A stretch of DNA of 64,000 nucleotides from Siphonodentalium dalli (taxonomy: Eukaryota; Mollusca; Scaphopoda; Gadilida; Siphonodentaliidae), in contig CP136062.1 in the NCBI GenBank assembly GCA_032622095.1, positions 159,276,875 through 159,340,874 on the forward strand. Direction: 5' to 3'. Shown in pieces: positions 22,723 through 34,692 of this stretch (position 1 is the first letter of the stretch; every line of letters starts with the position of its first letter). The notes below the pieces were generated by a model, which worked only from the letters and a program-made list of their open reading frames with translations, had not been told where the DNA came from and did not search any database. The position numbers and the translations under genes were made by a program.

Positions 22723-24065
22723 TAGAGCTGAAACGGTTGACCCATTCTTCTAACCGGTTAACCATCGGGGTTAACCGGATTTCAACCGGTTAACCGCTAA
22801 ATCTCTAGCGGACTTCTCTCACACTAATTATGTCGACATTGTGCCATGCTCCAGGGACAAACCTAGGTGAGAAGTAGTAGCTGAAATAAAGACCTTATTC
22901 ACGGCATTTAACGATATTCAAAAACACGCATTCACTGTTCTTTTGCTGGCTCTCGTGATGGGGAATGAGCAAGTGAAATTTGTGAATGGCAGGAGAGATC
23001 GCTTATTTGCCGTGATCAGCATATGTTTGGGCATTTGTAAAACGAGTAAAATAGTATGGGTATTGGTAAAACGAGTAACAAAACTATATATTAAAGATCT
23101 GTAATATATCATTATCATCATTGGTATATCCTCCAATGCATTATATATAAAGACAAGAAAATAATAACTAGAGAACAAAAAGGAAGGTCAGTTAGGTCAG
23201 ACTCGCAGTCCTATTCAGTATTCGAGCTATTCGTCGGTATCATGATATAGCGGACACTAGTTTTGGGAGGTTATATAATTTACGTTTCGGTTTCGGTTTT
23301 AGTATGCAATCACTTAACATATAGCAATTACTGCCAAATTGAGTGTTAATTAGTCCCACAGTCACAACCAGTTACAGAGTAGCATGGAGCATCAATTTCC
23401 TTGATAAAAGGGAAGATTATTGAAGAAGTTTTGGGTTGCTTCAACTACGATGTCTGTTTGGTCACTCAATTGAATTGATCATATTAAATCACAACAGGGA
23501 GGAAGAACGGGAAGAGTGAAGACATTGTGCAGCTGATCTCAATCTTCAAACTTTGTCGACTTACATAGTTTTTATAAACCCCACTGTAAAACAGTTTTAT
23601 ATATAGTATGTCGTGGTGTGGTTCCAATTTGAATCCATGTTGCTTCGTGCAGTATTAACTATTAAGTTACGAAAGCACGCATTGTCACACAACGCCACTT
23701 TTACGTTGTCACTTCCTTGTGTGCATTCAGACTTGATACACAGTGACTGCACACGTGCTTTTGTCGGAAGAAAACTTCAAAGGGTCGGAATTGATTGAAG
23801 GTCGCCGACACTTCCAGACAGTTCGAGAATTGCTACTAAGTATCTGATACTACCGCGTGTACCAATTAATGCTTGCATTGCTCTCTACTATCGGTGACAC
23901 GGGATTTAGTATTAGTTTTGCATCATTTAACCTAATATTTTGAGGATTATTCACGTTCACATTCAACTGACAACGGGATGCGGTTACGTCCGGTTCATTT
24001 TTTTCTAACCGGTCACGTCGCTAACCGGATGCTAACCGGTTAACCGTCTAACCGTTTCAGCTCTA
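22723..24065. mobile_element. hAT element, TAGAGCTGAAACGG ends
   Basis: 1343 bp. Termini are TAGAGCTGAAACGGTTGAC and CCGTTTCAGCTCTA, flanked by a perfect 8-bp duplication CATGTCAA (22715-22722 and 24066-24073). Subterminal AACCGGTTAACCG palindromes cluster at both ends, as expected for transposase binding. No recognisable transposase, so non-autonomous. It is the sister family of the element at 54260-55573. Confidence 0.92.
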
Positions 24066-24160
24066 CATGTCAACTTTAATAAAACAATTCAAATCTAAAG
24101 TGAACATACATGCACAATGCACTTGGTGTAATATAACTTGTTCTGACATTTGTAGTCATT

Positions 24161-24357
24161 GTAAAGTAGGGCTCAAAGTAAGTGGCCTTTTAACCACAAC
24201 AGAATTATGGCAATTTTTTCAGGATTTAGTCGGAAAGAGAGCGAGAGCTTTTCGATGAATGGCAACAAGCCATACATGTATTTCCGACTAAATCCTGAAA
24301 AAGTTACCATAATTCTGTTGTGGTTAATTAGGGTCACTAACTTTGAGCGCTACTGTA
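24161..24357. mobile_element. Family A-related MITE, divergent ends
   Basis: The inner arms (GGATTTAGTCGGAAA, GATGAATGGCAACAAGCC) match family A. The termini are different, reading GGGCTCAAAG(T)AAGTGGCC and its inverse, and the tip is shortened. It is either a sister subfamily or a recombinant, and it lies inside the TIR element at 22467-25374. Confidence 0.65.
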
Positions 24358-24389
24358 GACTTCACAGAAAAAAAACGCTTATTTCAGTT

Positions 24390-24437
24390 AATATGTACAG
24401 GTTGTTTGCCCTTGGTCTGATAACCTGTACATATTGG
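24390..24437. repeat. Small hairpin ATATGTACAGGTT
   Basis: AATATGTACAGGTT and its inverse AACCTGTACATATT around a ~18-base loop, inside the TIR element. Function unknown. Confidence 0.5.
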
Positions 24438-24588
24438 GTAGTGTCCGTCTTGGTGGATTTTTAATTTTCTTTTTGTTGCACAATGTATGCAGGGTACAAC
24501 TGAGAAGCATAATATAGCACCTCTACTGACGTGAGGCATTGAAGTATTGCGTCAAACATGAAACTTCCCAGTGCCGAGTGTGGAACTA

Positions 24589-25191
24589 TCATAATATTTG
24601 ACATCTTCGCCATGCAAGGTAGCTTTGAACTCCTGTATCTCTAGCTCGGTTTTCAATTTCATCATTTTGGGCCAGTAATGAGGCTGCATTGATTGATTCA
24701 TCTCTCAAAAAGTCATTGATATTTCTACTGCCGTGAAAACTAGCACCACTTTCACTTCCAGGTTGTGGATTATCGTCACCAGTACGTTGAGTATGTACTG
24801 GCAATCTCACCTGAAGATGTAATATAATTATGACAATGCAGTACAGACAGGGATATTATATGTAAAACACTACTGTCCTACTAGTACCGGTATGTCAACA
24901 TTTCTGTCCATGTATTCCCAACTTCGATGGTAATTTTCTCGCAAACGGTAATTGTGATTGAGATCGCCGACCCGTCATCGAGACGAACATTGTCCAGAAA
25001 TGACTTCAATGTTTTATGTGGGTCCGTTGTGGTGATTTTTGGTCCATAATTGTCAGGGATGTGCAATGTAAGCAGCATATCAAATGATTATTGAACCGCG
25101 AACTTCGGAAAAAATACATCGAATTCAGAAACTTAAAACGCTGACGGACATTGCCGATAACTACCAGAGTTACACAATTCGCACAATGCAA
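24589..25191 (-). pseudogene. Unrecognised minus-strand coding-like fragments inside TIR element
   Basis: Two stretches read like protein: 25078-24881 (NYGPKITTTDPHKTLKSFLD, NVRLDDGSAISITITV) and 24810-24589 (RLPVHTQRTGDDNPQPGSE, SINAASLLAQNDEIENRA). The second follows an acceptor-like TTACATCTTCAG on the minus strand, suggesting an exon pair. No family is recognised. They may be remnants of the element's own protein or a captured host fragment. Confidence 0.3.
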
Positions 25192-25956
25192 TTTATACGT
25201 TCCGGTTTATTAACTTTCCGGTCACCGAAAATCTCCGCTGAGATTGCGACAAATTAGGATTTACGCTCGATAAAAACACCTGTGTGTTGATAATTAAGAA
25301 AATGCGTGATTATTTCGGCAAAAAAATGAAATGCGGCGGATAACGCTAAACTGAAAATCAACCAACTATGGCCTACGGTAATACCGGTATAATTAATTTT
25401 TGGCTTTTAATCTCAGTAGAGCAGGTATGGGTCATCCCAAAGTTTAGCTATTATATCTGGCTATCATTTTGACAGCTGGCTAGTTGAAAATGTCCTTAAT
25501 GTGTAAATTTGCAACTGTGATATGAACACCAATTTTTTGTTGTTGTCTTCTGTTAGGCTGAGGAAATAAAAAAGTTATATTCAGGGAACCCGACCGACCC
25601 TAATTATATTTCTCATTTGTCAAAAAAAATAATGGAGAGCGGCAATATGCAATGCCCGCTAATCGCGCATGGTTTACACCGAGTACTTTTCTTCCAATAA
25701 TGCTATAACAGGAGTGATTTTTACAGCGATGTCCAATGACAATGAGTACTGCATCCTTACTTATTATCCGATTATGAATATGAATGGATTCCCTGTGAGT
25801 CAACCTGACCATCCATTACACAAAAAGATTGGCGTCAAACTAAACATGACACGTCAACCGATGTGGAGATACATGTACAGCAAAACGCTGAGGGTTAACA
25901 CACCTTAGTCAAAGTGAACTGTTTGGGACATGTTTAATATGGCAATGCAAATCAGA

Positions 25957-26040
25957 AGTTGGCAGCACCCGGAATCCCAAGCCGGTCACCCATCCAAGGA
26001 CTAACCGAGTTCGACGTTGCTTAACTTCGGTGATCAGACA
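25957..26040 (-). rRNA. 5S rRNA 3' fragment (pseudogene)
   Basis: On the minus strand the sequence runs from GTCTGATCACCGAAGTTAAG through GGTTAGTCCTTGGATGGGTG to GGATTCCGGGTGCTGCCAAC, colinear with the 3' ~84 bases of animal 5S rRNA, including the internal promoter region. The first ~36 bases are absent, and substitutions (TCGAACTCGG for TCGGGCCCGG) point to a pseudogene or a 5S-derived SINE head. Confidence 0.85.
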
Positions 26041-27618
26041 TTTGATATTAGTTCGTCTAATAACCTGGGGTTTCCAATCAATGTCGTTAAAATCATAAAT
26101 GCTCGATATATAGTGCCCGCGACCAAGAGTATACGTATGTGGATATGAGATATACTAATCGACTTTTTCAGCCCACTCTAAAAATAGATTGAACTTACCT
26201 AAAATAGAATAATTTATTTATAACTCAAGGGTACAGCCGCCATTTTGTATTGATTAATACCACCTCGAAACGTGTAATTGGGCAAAATTATCCAGGGCAA
26301 AAATAAAAAAAACATTGTTGCGGTAAATGTTAGCTATACTTCATCATATGTAGGAACATCATGCTCCTAAAGCCAAAGATATTTAAAAAAATTTATGTAA
26401 ATTAAAAAACAAAAGCTCTGGTTAACAAAAACTGAAATTGCCTGAAAAAGTTTTGTTTACATATTTTATAAAATTATTAAAATTATTTGCCCCGAAAGAG
26501 GATTCTAGGGGCCTTACTGGCCATTTATATTTTATCTTCCATTTTCTATCGGTATTTCCGCCTAAAAGATCGAAGAAATATTCTCAAAGTTCAAGGCCGA
26601 CAAACAGAAACTATAAGTTCCGATTGAAAGATAGCAGGGTCCTTTTAAGATTGCTACTTGGGGAAACCAGTAAAGGCGTCACGACATCAAGACGTACATC
26701 ATGACGTCACAACCTACATCGGCGGCGCAAAATTCCAGACAACTGAGACTCGTATTACACGGGCAGGATAAACATCCACATTTACGTTATATGTGACTAT
26801 TTACATATATATAATTTTCTTGTCTCCCATTACGGTTTATCATCAAATGCTTCTAAAGATAAAAATTCATCCGATAATCCCATGAACAGTAACAAGCGGG
26901 TGCAAATTACGTATGATCATATTATTCCAATATAAGTTGATAAACCAAGTCAGATTTGGAACATGACGTTGACATTTTTGTCATAAACGAGATGACGTCA
27001 TATTTAGCGTCCTATAAGCATGCAATTAGAATGATGCAAAAGTAACTTCATGATACGCTGTAATGCAGTTCGGATTATTTGATACAAACCAATATTGTCA
27101 ATTGCAAATAGCATTTCTTCGTGGCAAGTTGTGCACACATACATGTATGCCGGTACATCCATTTATAGCCTAATATATATATCCAAATATAAATTACTTT
27201 AATAAACTTAAAAGACCTCAATATAGAAATTAATCGCGACTACAAGGTTCGGTCACATTGTTAACGACAGAACTCGGTGTTGGCGATATCCTCAGGTCTC
27301 GTTAATGGGTTGGAATTAAAGAAACTAATGCATCTATTGACATGGACTGGGGCGATATTTATGATGTAAAAACCATAATAGTATGCCGACCGACATAATA
27401 ACTTAGAAACCATGGCTCTCTTCCAGAAAATGGCTCTAAACATGGTAGCTGTCTGACAATAATATAATAGAATATCACTACATCGTTCAAGGGGGCTGGC
27501 CGCCAGACAACCTAATTTGCCGGGGCTTGCTGTTGAATGAGTTAGAGTTAAATAATCTTTTCATGAGATTTTAAATTGATTATATAATTATATAAAAAAA
27601 AAACTTTTTTTCTTTCAG
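26041..27618. other. Intron 1, right end: nothing recognised
   Basis: 1.6 kb of AT-rich sequence. Open frames such as 26438-26704 lack family resemblance or splice context. The branch/pyrimidine region before exon 2 is AAACTTTTTTTCTTTCAG. Confidence 0.5.
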
Positions 27619-27674
27619 CCTACAAAACAGTTACTGGTGTAAATGGCCCACTGGTTATTTTGGATGATGTGAAG
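27619..27674 (+). CDS. ATP6V1B: V-ATPase subunit B exon 2
   Basis: The acceptor is TTTCTTTCAG and the donor is GTAATG. The exon completes the split Thr codon and encodes YKTVTGVNGPLVILDDVK, the first strand of the N-terminal beta-barrel. Phase 1 in and phase 0 out. Intron 1 before it is 13.2 kb. Confidence 0.97.
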
Positions 27675-27952
27675 GTAATGTTGAATATAATGGTAATGTG
27701 CTAGGGGATTACCCGTCAGATATGACGGGTGACATGCAGGAAATATTTTCACCGCTGATAACAATATAAAGAAAGCCGGCAAACGGGGTGCAAAGTTTGT
27801 CCAGAATTTGGCTTTGGTGTTTTATAATGATGGGCGCCGCTGAAGACACATTTGTCTTCGGAGAAGTAAGACTGCAGCGATACATTGTGGTACATGCCGC
27901 CAGTACGATACACGGTTCGTTTCGATATGTTTTCGGTTTTTGTATTACTGTC

Positions 27953-28790
27953 TCAGGCCTGGAAATCTCAAGGCGGGCTGGTGGGCTGCTAGCCTACAGC
28001 CTGCCTAGAATTTTCCAAGGCGGGCTTTTTATAGCCCGCATCGTCAACAATAGGAAATTTATTAAGTTATTTTATCGTGTTTTACTGCATCAAAATTGGT
28101 AATGTAAAATGGCGGAATCATTAAATTACGGAACAAAATGTTCCGTAAATCGGATCTTTTGATTGATTCTCACACATTTTAAGGACAAAATAAATTATTT
28201 CTCTTCATAAGATTGAGCTTACAATATATTTCACTGGATAAAAGCAACATATAACTGTGGATAGTGAGAACCAAATATCACCGTCTCGATTTAGTTCAAC
28301 CTTTCGCTCCGTTTCCAGTTCCTATCAGAGAAAATTGTATATCTCGCTTCGATTGACAATCTCAATATAATGAGCTAATGTCTCCAAGTTATCAATCAGT
28401 GTGGTGAATATTCTTGTTTACAATGTTATTCAATTATTAAAGTTGAGAAACTATTCTCTACAGTGTACGCCCCCCAATTGCAAACACCCAGTAAATCTAT
28501 ACTGATCGACTTGACCGCTGGAAGCAGCAATCTGCGAAAGCGGTCTTGTCATCGGTGATGGAATATTGATTACTTTGACAAATAAAGCAGTAATTTGTAA
28601 CTGTATTCAAGTGTACCTATACTGGATTTAATAAGCTACTTGATTGTCTATTCTATGTAACATTAAAACATCAAAAATAGACAACCTAAGGGCAGTAGTA
28701 ACTAAGGTATAACAAAAATCATAACTGTAAAAGTTGAGGAGGGCTATTAATAGCCCTCCTGGATTTTCTAGACCGCCACCAGTCCTGCTG
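27953..28790. mobile_element. Candidate hAT-like element in intron 2
   Basis: CAGGCCTGGAAATCTCAAGG at left and an imperfect inverse at right (CTGGATTTTCTAGACCGCCACCAGTCCTG), both with GCGGGCT/AGCCC motifs inside. CTGTCT flanks both sides (6 of the expected 8 bp). No ORF. Confidence 0.4.
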
Positions 28791-29296
28791 TCTTTTCTTA
28801 TTTATTTTAATATTTAACTATATATAGTTGATAATACAACAGAATACCATCGCCAATATTTATTTTGTTTAGTTAAGTAACATAGCTAATTAAAAACCTG
28901 TTTGAGCGTAACTGAGAAATGAAGGGTGTTTTATCGCACCATGGTTGAGATACTAAATATATTAACGGCCTGATTTGTGGAGGATTTCCTTCCTCTTTAA
29001 TGTACCGGTAGTGTGTGTGTGTTATTGGGAGATACGCCACTCTGGTCGTTGGGGGCACATTTAATAAGACCTGTTTTGTGGTTCTCACAATGTGCCACAA
29101 AAACCACAGCGCCGTATTTCCAAATAACACACACACCCACTATATTCATTTCTTAAAGAAATACATGTGTATTTGAGCCTTGGAATTTACAGTGATGAGT
29201 TCTTTGAAGAGACCAATTACGTGTATATGATGAACCATAATACTATAACAGTCTACCACATTTATTCGCAGATAAGAGCTGTCAAAAATGTGATGT

Positions 29297-29513
29297 TACA
29301 GTAATGCTCTAATTAATCGACTCCTTAACCACAGCAGAATTATGGGTAACTTTTCAGGATTTAGTTAGAAATATGGCTTGTTGCCATTCATCGGAAAGCT
29401 CTCAGTGAGAGCTTTCCGATGAATGGCAACAAGCCATATTTCCGACTAAATCCTGAAAAGTTACCCATACTTCTGCTGTGGTTAAGGGGTCGATTAATTA
29501 GAGCATTACTGTA
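29297..29513. mobile_element. Family A palindromic MITE, copy in intron 2
   Basis: Nearly perfect palindrome with the consensus tip GGAAAGCTCTCAGTGAGAGC, probably one of the younger copies. It lies about 300 bp upstream of exon 3, inside the transcribed region. Confidence 0.8.
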
Positions 29514-29821
29514 TCTTTCAACTCACACCATCCCTTTTCTATTGTTCTATCCTAACCATTACCACGTGTCATACTAGTAGTTGAACAAATATATAAAGTC
29601 AAACAAGATAAGCATTTTGGCACTCAATTAATCAATATTATAGTAAAAAACCCAAGCATTCCAATTACATATGTTTAAAATTACGGGGTTTACTGCACAT
29701 CATTGGACTATGAGAGCATTTTCTAGTCTGAGAATCTTGTGCTGGCAGAACCGTGGAAACAGTGCTAAAAATATGAGTGCCACATAAGCAATTATAATCC
29801 ACTGTGCCTCTGTTCTTTTAG

Positions 29822-29920
29822 TTTCCAAAATTCGCTGAAATTGTTCACTTGACATTAGCTGATGGAAGTCAGAGAACCGGCCAGGTGTTGGAAGTCAGTG
29901 GCTCGAAGGCTGTAGTACAG
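29822..29920 (+). CDS. ATP6V1B: V-ATPase subunit B exon 3
   Basis: Thirty-three complete codons, from [15 protein letters not shown] to [14 protein letters not shown], finishing the N-terminal barrel. The acceptor is TTCTTTTAG and the donor is GTGAGG; phase 0 at both ends. Confidence 0.97.
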
Positions 29921-30867
29921 GTGAGGGCTAGTTAATTATTCAACTTTATTCGGTCAGTTACCTTCACTATAGAGTTGAAGTGATAAGAAACACTCTTTTA
30001 TAGTTATATTATTATTAGGGTGATCAAATATAAATGGATAACAATCTTGCCGAAAGTAGTTATTTTTACAAATATTTTATCCAAATTGACAACACACATT
30101 GTCATTCTTATATATTAATTAAATGCAGTGACTCTTGGTGGCGATATCGTTTTCATTAGTTTATCGCCGATAGTTGCATCCCGAAACGAGAGGTAAATAT
30201 TTACAATTGAGCATAATTCAGATGATGTTTTCTATGGAGTGGAACGGTCAATTTGCTTGATATTTTTGACAGTGTTTGTAGAATGCTACATTCCTCCAGT
30301 TGGCATAGTGCCTGAATAGTAACTTATCAGTTTCACGAACACCCGAACAAGTCCATAATAATGTCTTTAACAAAGTTACCATTTTAGCAATACCCTTACC
30401 TACTTAATCATCACGTGGTAACGATATAATCCATTGATAATTTGATATATAATCAAAAGTAATCAATTGTCCAAACATTAAGAGAAATTGCAGTACAAAG
30501 TACATTTATGACACATTTTGTCTTACTGCGGAATAAACATACACACCGTGTTGACAGAAGTTGGTCATCACACTTGAAAAATACTGACAACCTGTTCACC
30601 GATCTGTGATTGATTGGCTGCTATTTAAATCAGTTAACTGCTAATCAGTGAAGGTCAATAATTTGCATGTGGATCCTTAGATTTTTCAGAATTTATGTGG
30701 GAAATCCCCTAATCTTAGTAAACAAATGCATGTATTAATTTATAATTGCAATTTACGTGGTTATAAATGACTCATTTCATGGACCGATAAGGATATCATT
30801 TAATACATATAATATTTTTCTATTGTACATAGCATTTGACCAACCATATAATCCTTAGATTCTTATT
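29921..30867. other. Intron 3, left part: nothing recognised
   Basis: About 950 bp of AT-rich sequence between exon 3 and the ~160-bp tandem array. No repeats or ORFs of note. Confidence 0.5.
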
Positions 30868-33500
30868 AGCTCAACTTTACTTTGTAAAGTTTGAGCTATT
30901 GCCATGGCTTTGTCTCCGTGTGTGTGATGCGTCAACAATACAGGCTACAGGTCGTACCTTTGGTTGGATCATTATGAAATTTGACATAGCTGTTGACATC
31001 AACATTTAGACAGGAACGATTCATTTTTTGGGGTCATTCGGAAGAAAAAAAATGGCCGCCAGTGGCCATCCTGGATTTCAATATTCAATCCATTAGCACA
31101 GGCTACAGGTCGTACTGTTTGTCTGATCATCATAAAATTTGTCATGGATATTAATATTGACATGTAGATGGGAACGAGTAATTTTGGGGTCATTCGGCCA
31201 AAAAATATGGCCGCCGGCAGCCATCTTAGATTTTACACTTTGCATGACTAAATTCTTTGGCACGGCCTACAGGTCGTACCTTTGGTCGGATCATCATAAA
31301 ATTTGTCATGGCTGTTGAAATTAGAATGTAGATGGGAACGAGTCATTTTGGGGTCATTCGGACAAAAAACATGGCCGCCAGTGGCCATCTTGGATTTCAA
31401 AATTCAATCCATTAGCACGGGTTACAGGTCGTACCTTTTGTCTGATCATCATGAAATTTGTCATGGATGTTAACATTGACATGTAGATGGGAACGAGTAA
31501 TTTTGGGGTCATTCGGCCAAAAAACATGACCGCCGGCAGCCATCTTAGATTTACTCTTTGTATGACTAAATCCTTTAGCACGGGCTACAGGTCGTACCTT
31601 TAGTCTGATCATCATGAAATTTGTCATGGCTGTTGAAATTAGAATGTAGATGGGAACGAGTCATTTTGGGGTCATTCGGACAAAAAACATGGCCGCCAGT
31701 GGCCATCTTGGATTTCAAAATTCAATCCATTAGCACGGGTTACAGGTCGTACCTTTGGTCTGATCATCATGAAATTTGTCATGGATGTTAACATTGACAT
31801 GTACATGTAGATGGGAACGAGTAATTTTGGGGTCATTCGGCCAAAAAACATGACCGCCGGCAGCCATCTTAGATTTACTCTTTGTATGACTAAATCCTTT
31901 AGCACGGGCTACAGGTCGTACCTTTAGTCTGATCATCATGAAATTTTTCATGGCTGTTGAAATTGGAATGTAGATGGGAACGAGTCATTTTGGGGTCATT
32001 CGGCCAAAAAACATGGCCGCCATCAATTTCAAAATTCAATCCATTAGCACCGGTTACAGGTCGTACTGTACATCTGATCATCATGAAATTTGTCATGGAT
32101 GTTAATATTGACAAGTAGATGGGAACGAGTAATTTTGGGGTCATTCGGCACAAAAACATGGCCGCCAGCAGCCATCTTGGATTTTACTCTTTGTATGACT
32201 AAATCCTTTAGCACGGGCTACAGGTCGTACTATTAGTCTGATCATCATAAAATTTGTCATGGATGTTAATATTGACATGTAGATGGGAACGAGTCATGAT
32301 GGGGTCATTCAGCCAAAAAACATGGCCACGAGCAGCCATCTTGGATTTTTCTCTTTGTATGACTAAATCCTTTAGCACGGGCTACAGGTCGTACCTTAGT
32401 CTGATCATAATGAAATTTTTCATGGCTGTTGAAATTGGAATGTAGATGGGAAAGAGTCATTTTGGGGTCATTCGGACGAAAACATGGCTGCCAGTGGCCA
32501 TCTTTGATTTAAAAATTCAATCCATTAGCACGGGCTACAGGTCGTACTGTTCATCTGATCATCATGAAATTTGTCATGGATGTTAATATTGACATGTAGA
32601 TGGGAACGATTAATTTTGGGGTCATTCGGCCAGAACACATGGCCGCCAGCAGCCATCTTGGATTTTACTCTTTGTATGACTAAATCCTTTTGCACGGGCT
32701 ACAGGTCGTACCTTTAGTCTGATCATCATAAAATTTGTCATGGATGTTAATAATGACATGTAGATGGGAACAAGTCATTTTGGGGTCATGCAGACAAAAA
32801 ACATGGCCACCAGCGGCCATCTTTAATTTCAAAATTCAATCCATTAGCACCGGCTACAGGTCGTACTGTTCGTCTGATCATCATGAAATTTGTCATGGAT
32901 GTTAATATTGACAAGTAGATGGGAACGAGTAATTTTGGGGTCATTCGGCCCAAAAACATGGCCGCCAGCAGCCATCTTGGATTTTACTCTTTGTATGACT
33001 AAATCCTTTAGCACGGGTTACAGGTCGTACCTTTAGTCTGATCATCATAAAATTTGTCATGGATATTAATATTGACATGTAGATGGGAACGAGTCATTTT
33101 GGGGTCATTCGGCCAAAAAATATGGCCACCAGCAGCCATCTTGGATTTTACTCTTTGTATGACTAAATCCTTTAGCACGGGCTACAGGTCGTACCTTTAG
33201 TCTGATCATCATGAAATTTTTCATGGCTGTTGAAATTAGAATGTAGATGGGAAAGAGTCATTTTGGGGTCATTCGGACAAAAAACATGGCTGCCAGTGGC
33301 CATCTTTGATTTAAAAATTCAATCCATTAGCACGGGCTACAGGTCATACTGTTCTGTTCGTCTGATCATCATGAAATTTGTCATGGATGTTAATATTGAC
33401 ATGTAGATGGGAACGATTAATTTTGGGGTCATTCGGCCAAAAAACATGGCCGCCTGCAGCCATCTTGGATTTTACTCTGTGTATGACTAAATCCTTTACT
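30868..33500 (+). repeat. ~160-bp tandem array, pearl/Helentron-like element 1
   Basis: Opens with the hairpin AGCTCAACTTTACTTTGTAA-AGTTTGAGCT, then about 16 units of ~159 bp, each with GGCTACAGGTCGTAC, TGACATGTAGATGGGAACGA and ACATGGCCGCCAGCAGCCAT. Two unit types alternate (ending TTCAAAATTCAATCCATTAG or TTACTCTTTGTATGACTAAATCC), giving a ~318-bp higher-order period. The layout (end hairpin plus satellite-like core) is that of mollusc 'pearl'-type elements. Minus-strand open frames across it are repeat artefacts. Confidence 0.8.
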
Positions 33501-34692
33501 GCTCATTTTTAGCTCAACTTACTTTGTAAGTTTGAGCTATTGCCATGGTTTGGCATCCGTCGTCCGTGTGTGCGTGTGTCCGTCAACAATTTCCTTTGGC
33601 GCGGACTACAGGTCGTACCTTTGTTCTGATCTTTATGAAATTTGTCATTAATGTTGACATTGACATGTAGATGGGAACGAGTCATTTTGATTTTGGTGTC
33701 ATTCGGCCAAAAAACATGGCCACTGGCAGCCATCTTGGATTTCAAAATTCAATCCATTGGCGCGGGCTACAGGTCGTACTGTTCGTCTGATCATCATGAA
33801 ATTTGTGATGGATGTTAATATTGACATGTAGATGGGAACGAGTGAATTTGGGGTCGTTCGGCCAAAAAACATGGCCGCCAGCAGCCATCTTGGATTTTAC
33901 TCTTTGCATGACTAAATCCTTTGGCACGGGCTACAGGTCGTACTATTCGTCTGATCATCATGAAATTTTTCATGGATGTTAATATTCACATGTAGATGGG
34001 AACGAGTCATTTTGGGGTCGTTCGGCCAAAAAACATGGCCGCCAGCAGCCATCTTGGATTTTACTCTTTGCATGACTAAATCCTTTGGCGCGGGCTACAG
34101 GTCGTAGCTTTGGTCAGATCTTCATGAAATTTGTCATGGATGTTAACAATGACATGTAGATGGGAACGAGTCCTTTGGGGTCAATTGGCCAAAAACATGG
34201 CCGCCAGCAGCCATCTTGGATTTTACTCTTTGCATGACTAAATCCTTTGGCACAGGTCAGACATTGCAATTAACCATTAAATTATTCCCCTACCTAAGTT
34301 GAGCTACAGTGTCATTGACACTTTCATTTACACTCTTTTTTAATCTCTATTCATTGCTCATCACCAAAAAATTACCTTCTTTACACAGTTGAGCTACAGT
34401 GTCATTGACACTTTCATTTACAATTTATTAGTTGTATGCCATCATCGCTGTGTACAGTAGACACAGTATGGGTGGTGGCAAAGTTGAGGACCTATATAAT
34501 AGAGTTGATGTGTAATCATTGATAGAAAATCTCCATAATAATAGGTTGAGAGCTAAGCCTTCGATTTCATAATATTTTTTAGTATAATGGTTTGTTGCTA
34601 ATTTTGGAATTGATGGGTTGCAGCAAGTCAGAAAAGCAATTAAAAATAATATCACTAAATTCATGAATGTTGGGCTAACGTCATTAATATTT
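32264..34692 (+). repeat. Tandem duplication, copy 1 (2429 bp)
   Basis: Contains the right part of the tandem array, element 2 and ~360 bp of unique intron. Copy 2 follows directly at 34693; the junction shares TGTTAATA. Few substitutions separate the copies (for example GGCACAGG versus GTCACAGG near their ends). Confidence 0.9.
33511..34332 (+). mobile_element. Pearl/Helentron-like element 2 with both ends
   Basis: A compact unit: 5' hairpin AGCTCAACTTACTTTGTAAG, CCGTCGTCCGTGTGTGCGTG, about four ~160-bp core units, and a 3' end CTAAGTTGAGCTACAGTGTC followed by the small hairpin AGTGTCATTGACACT. A second copy of the 3' end lies at 34386-34420. Confidence 0.75.

Larger units (their letters stand above)
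22467..25374. mobile_element. TIR element with GGCCATAGTTGGTTGATTTT ends
   Basis: About 33-bp terminal inverted repeats, GGCCATAGTTGGTTGATTTT and its inverse, enclose 2.9 kb. Of this, 1.34 kb is a nested hAT and ~0.2 kb a family A-like MITE. The right part holds minus-strand open frames. A clear target duplication was not found; superfamily unknown. Confidence 0.7.
22085..25386. mobile_element. Foldback element split by a 2.9 kb insertion
   Basis: The left arm (TTATGTTCTCTTTAT through CGACGCCAGGTTTCATTTGC and CACGGCAGTAGGTAGGATAC) is matched in inverse at 22355-22466. The outermost part (GGTAATA) of the right arm resumes only after 25374, so the element at 22467-25374 landed in the arm. Confidence 0.65.

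Noticed and set aside
31354-31951. Several minus-strand frames with MTPKLLVPIYMSILTSMTNF-like peptides across the tandem array, repeated at 35371-36515 and 50976-51249
   Set aside because: They repeat with the ~160-bp units, change frame between units and encode nothing recognised. They are repeat artefacts.
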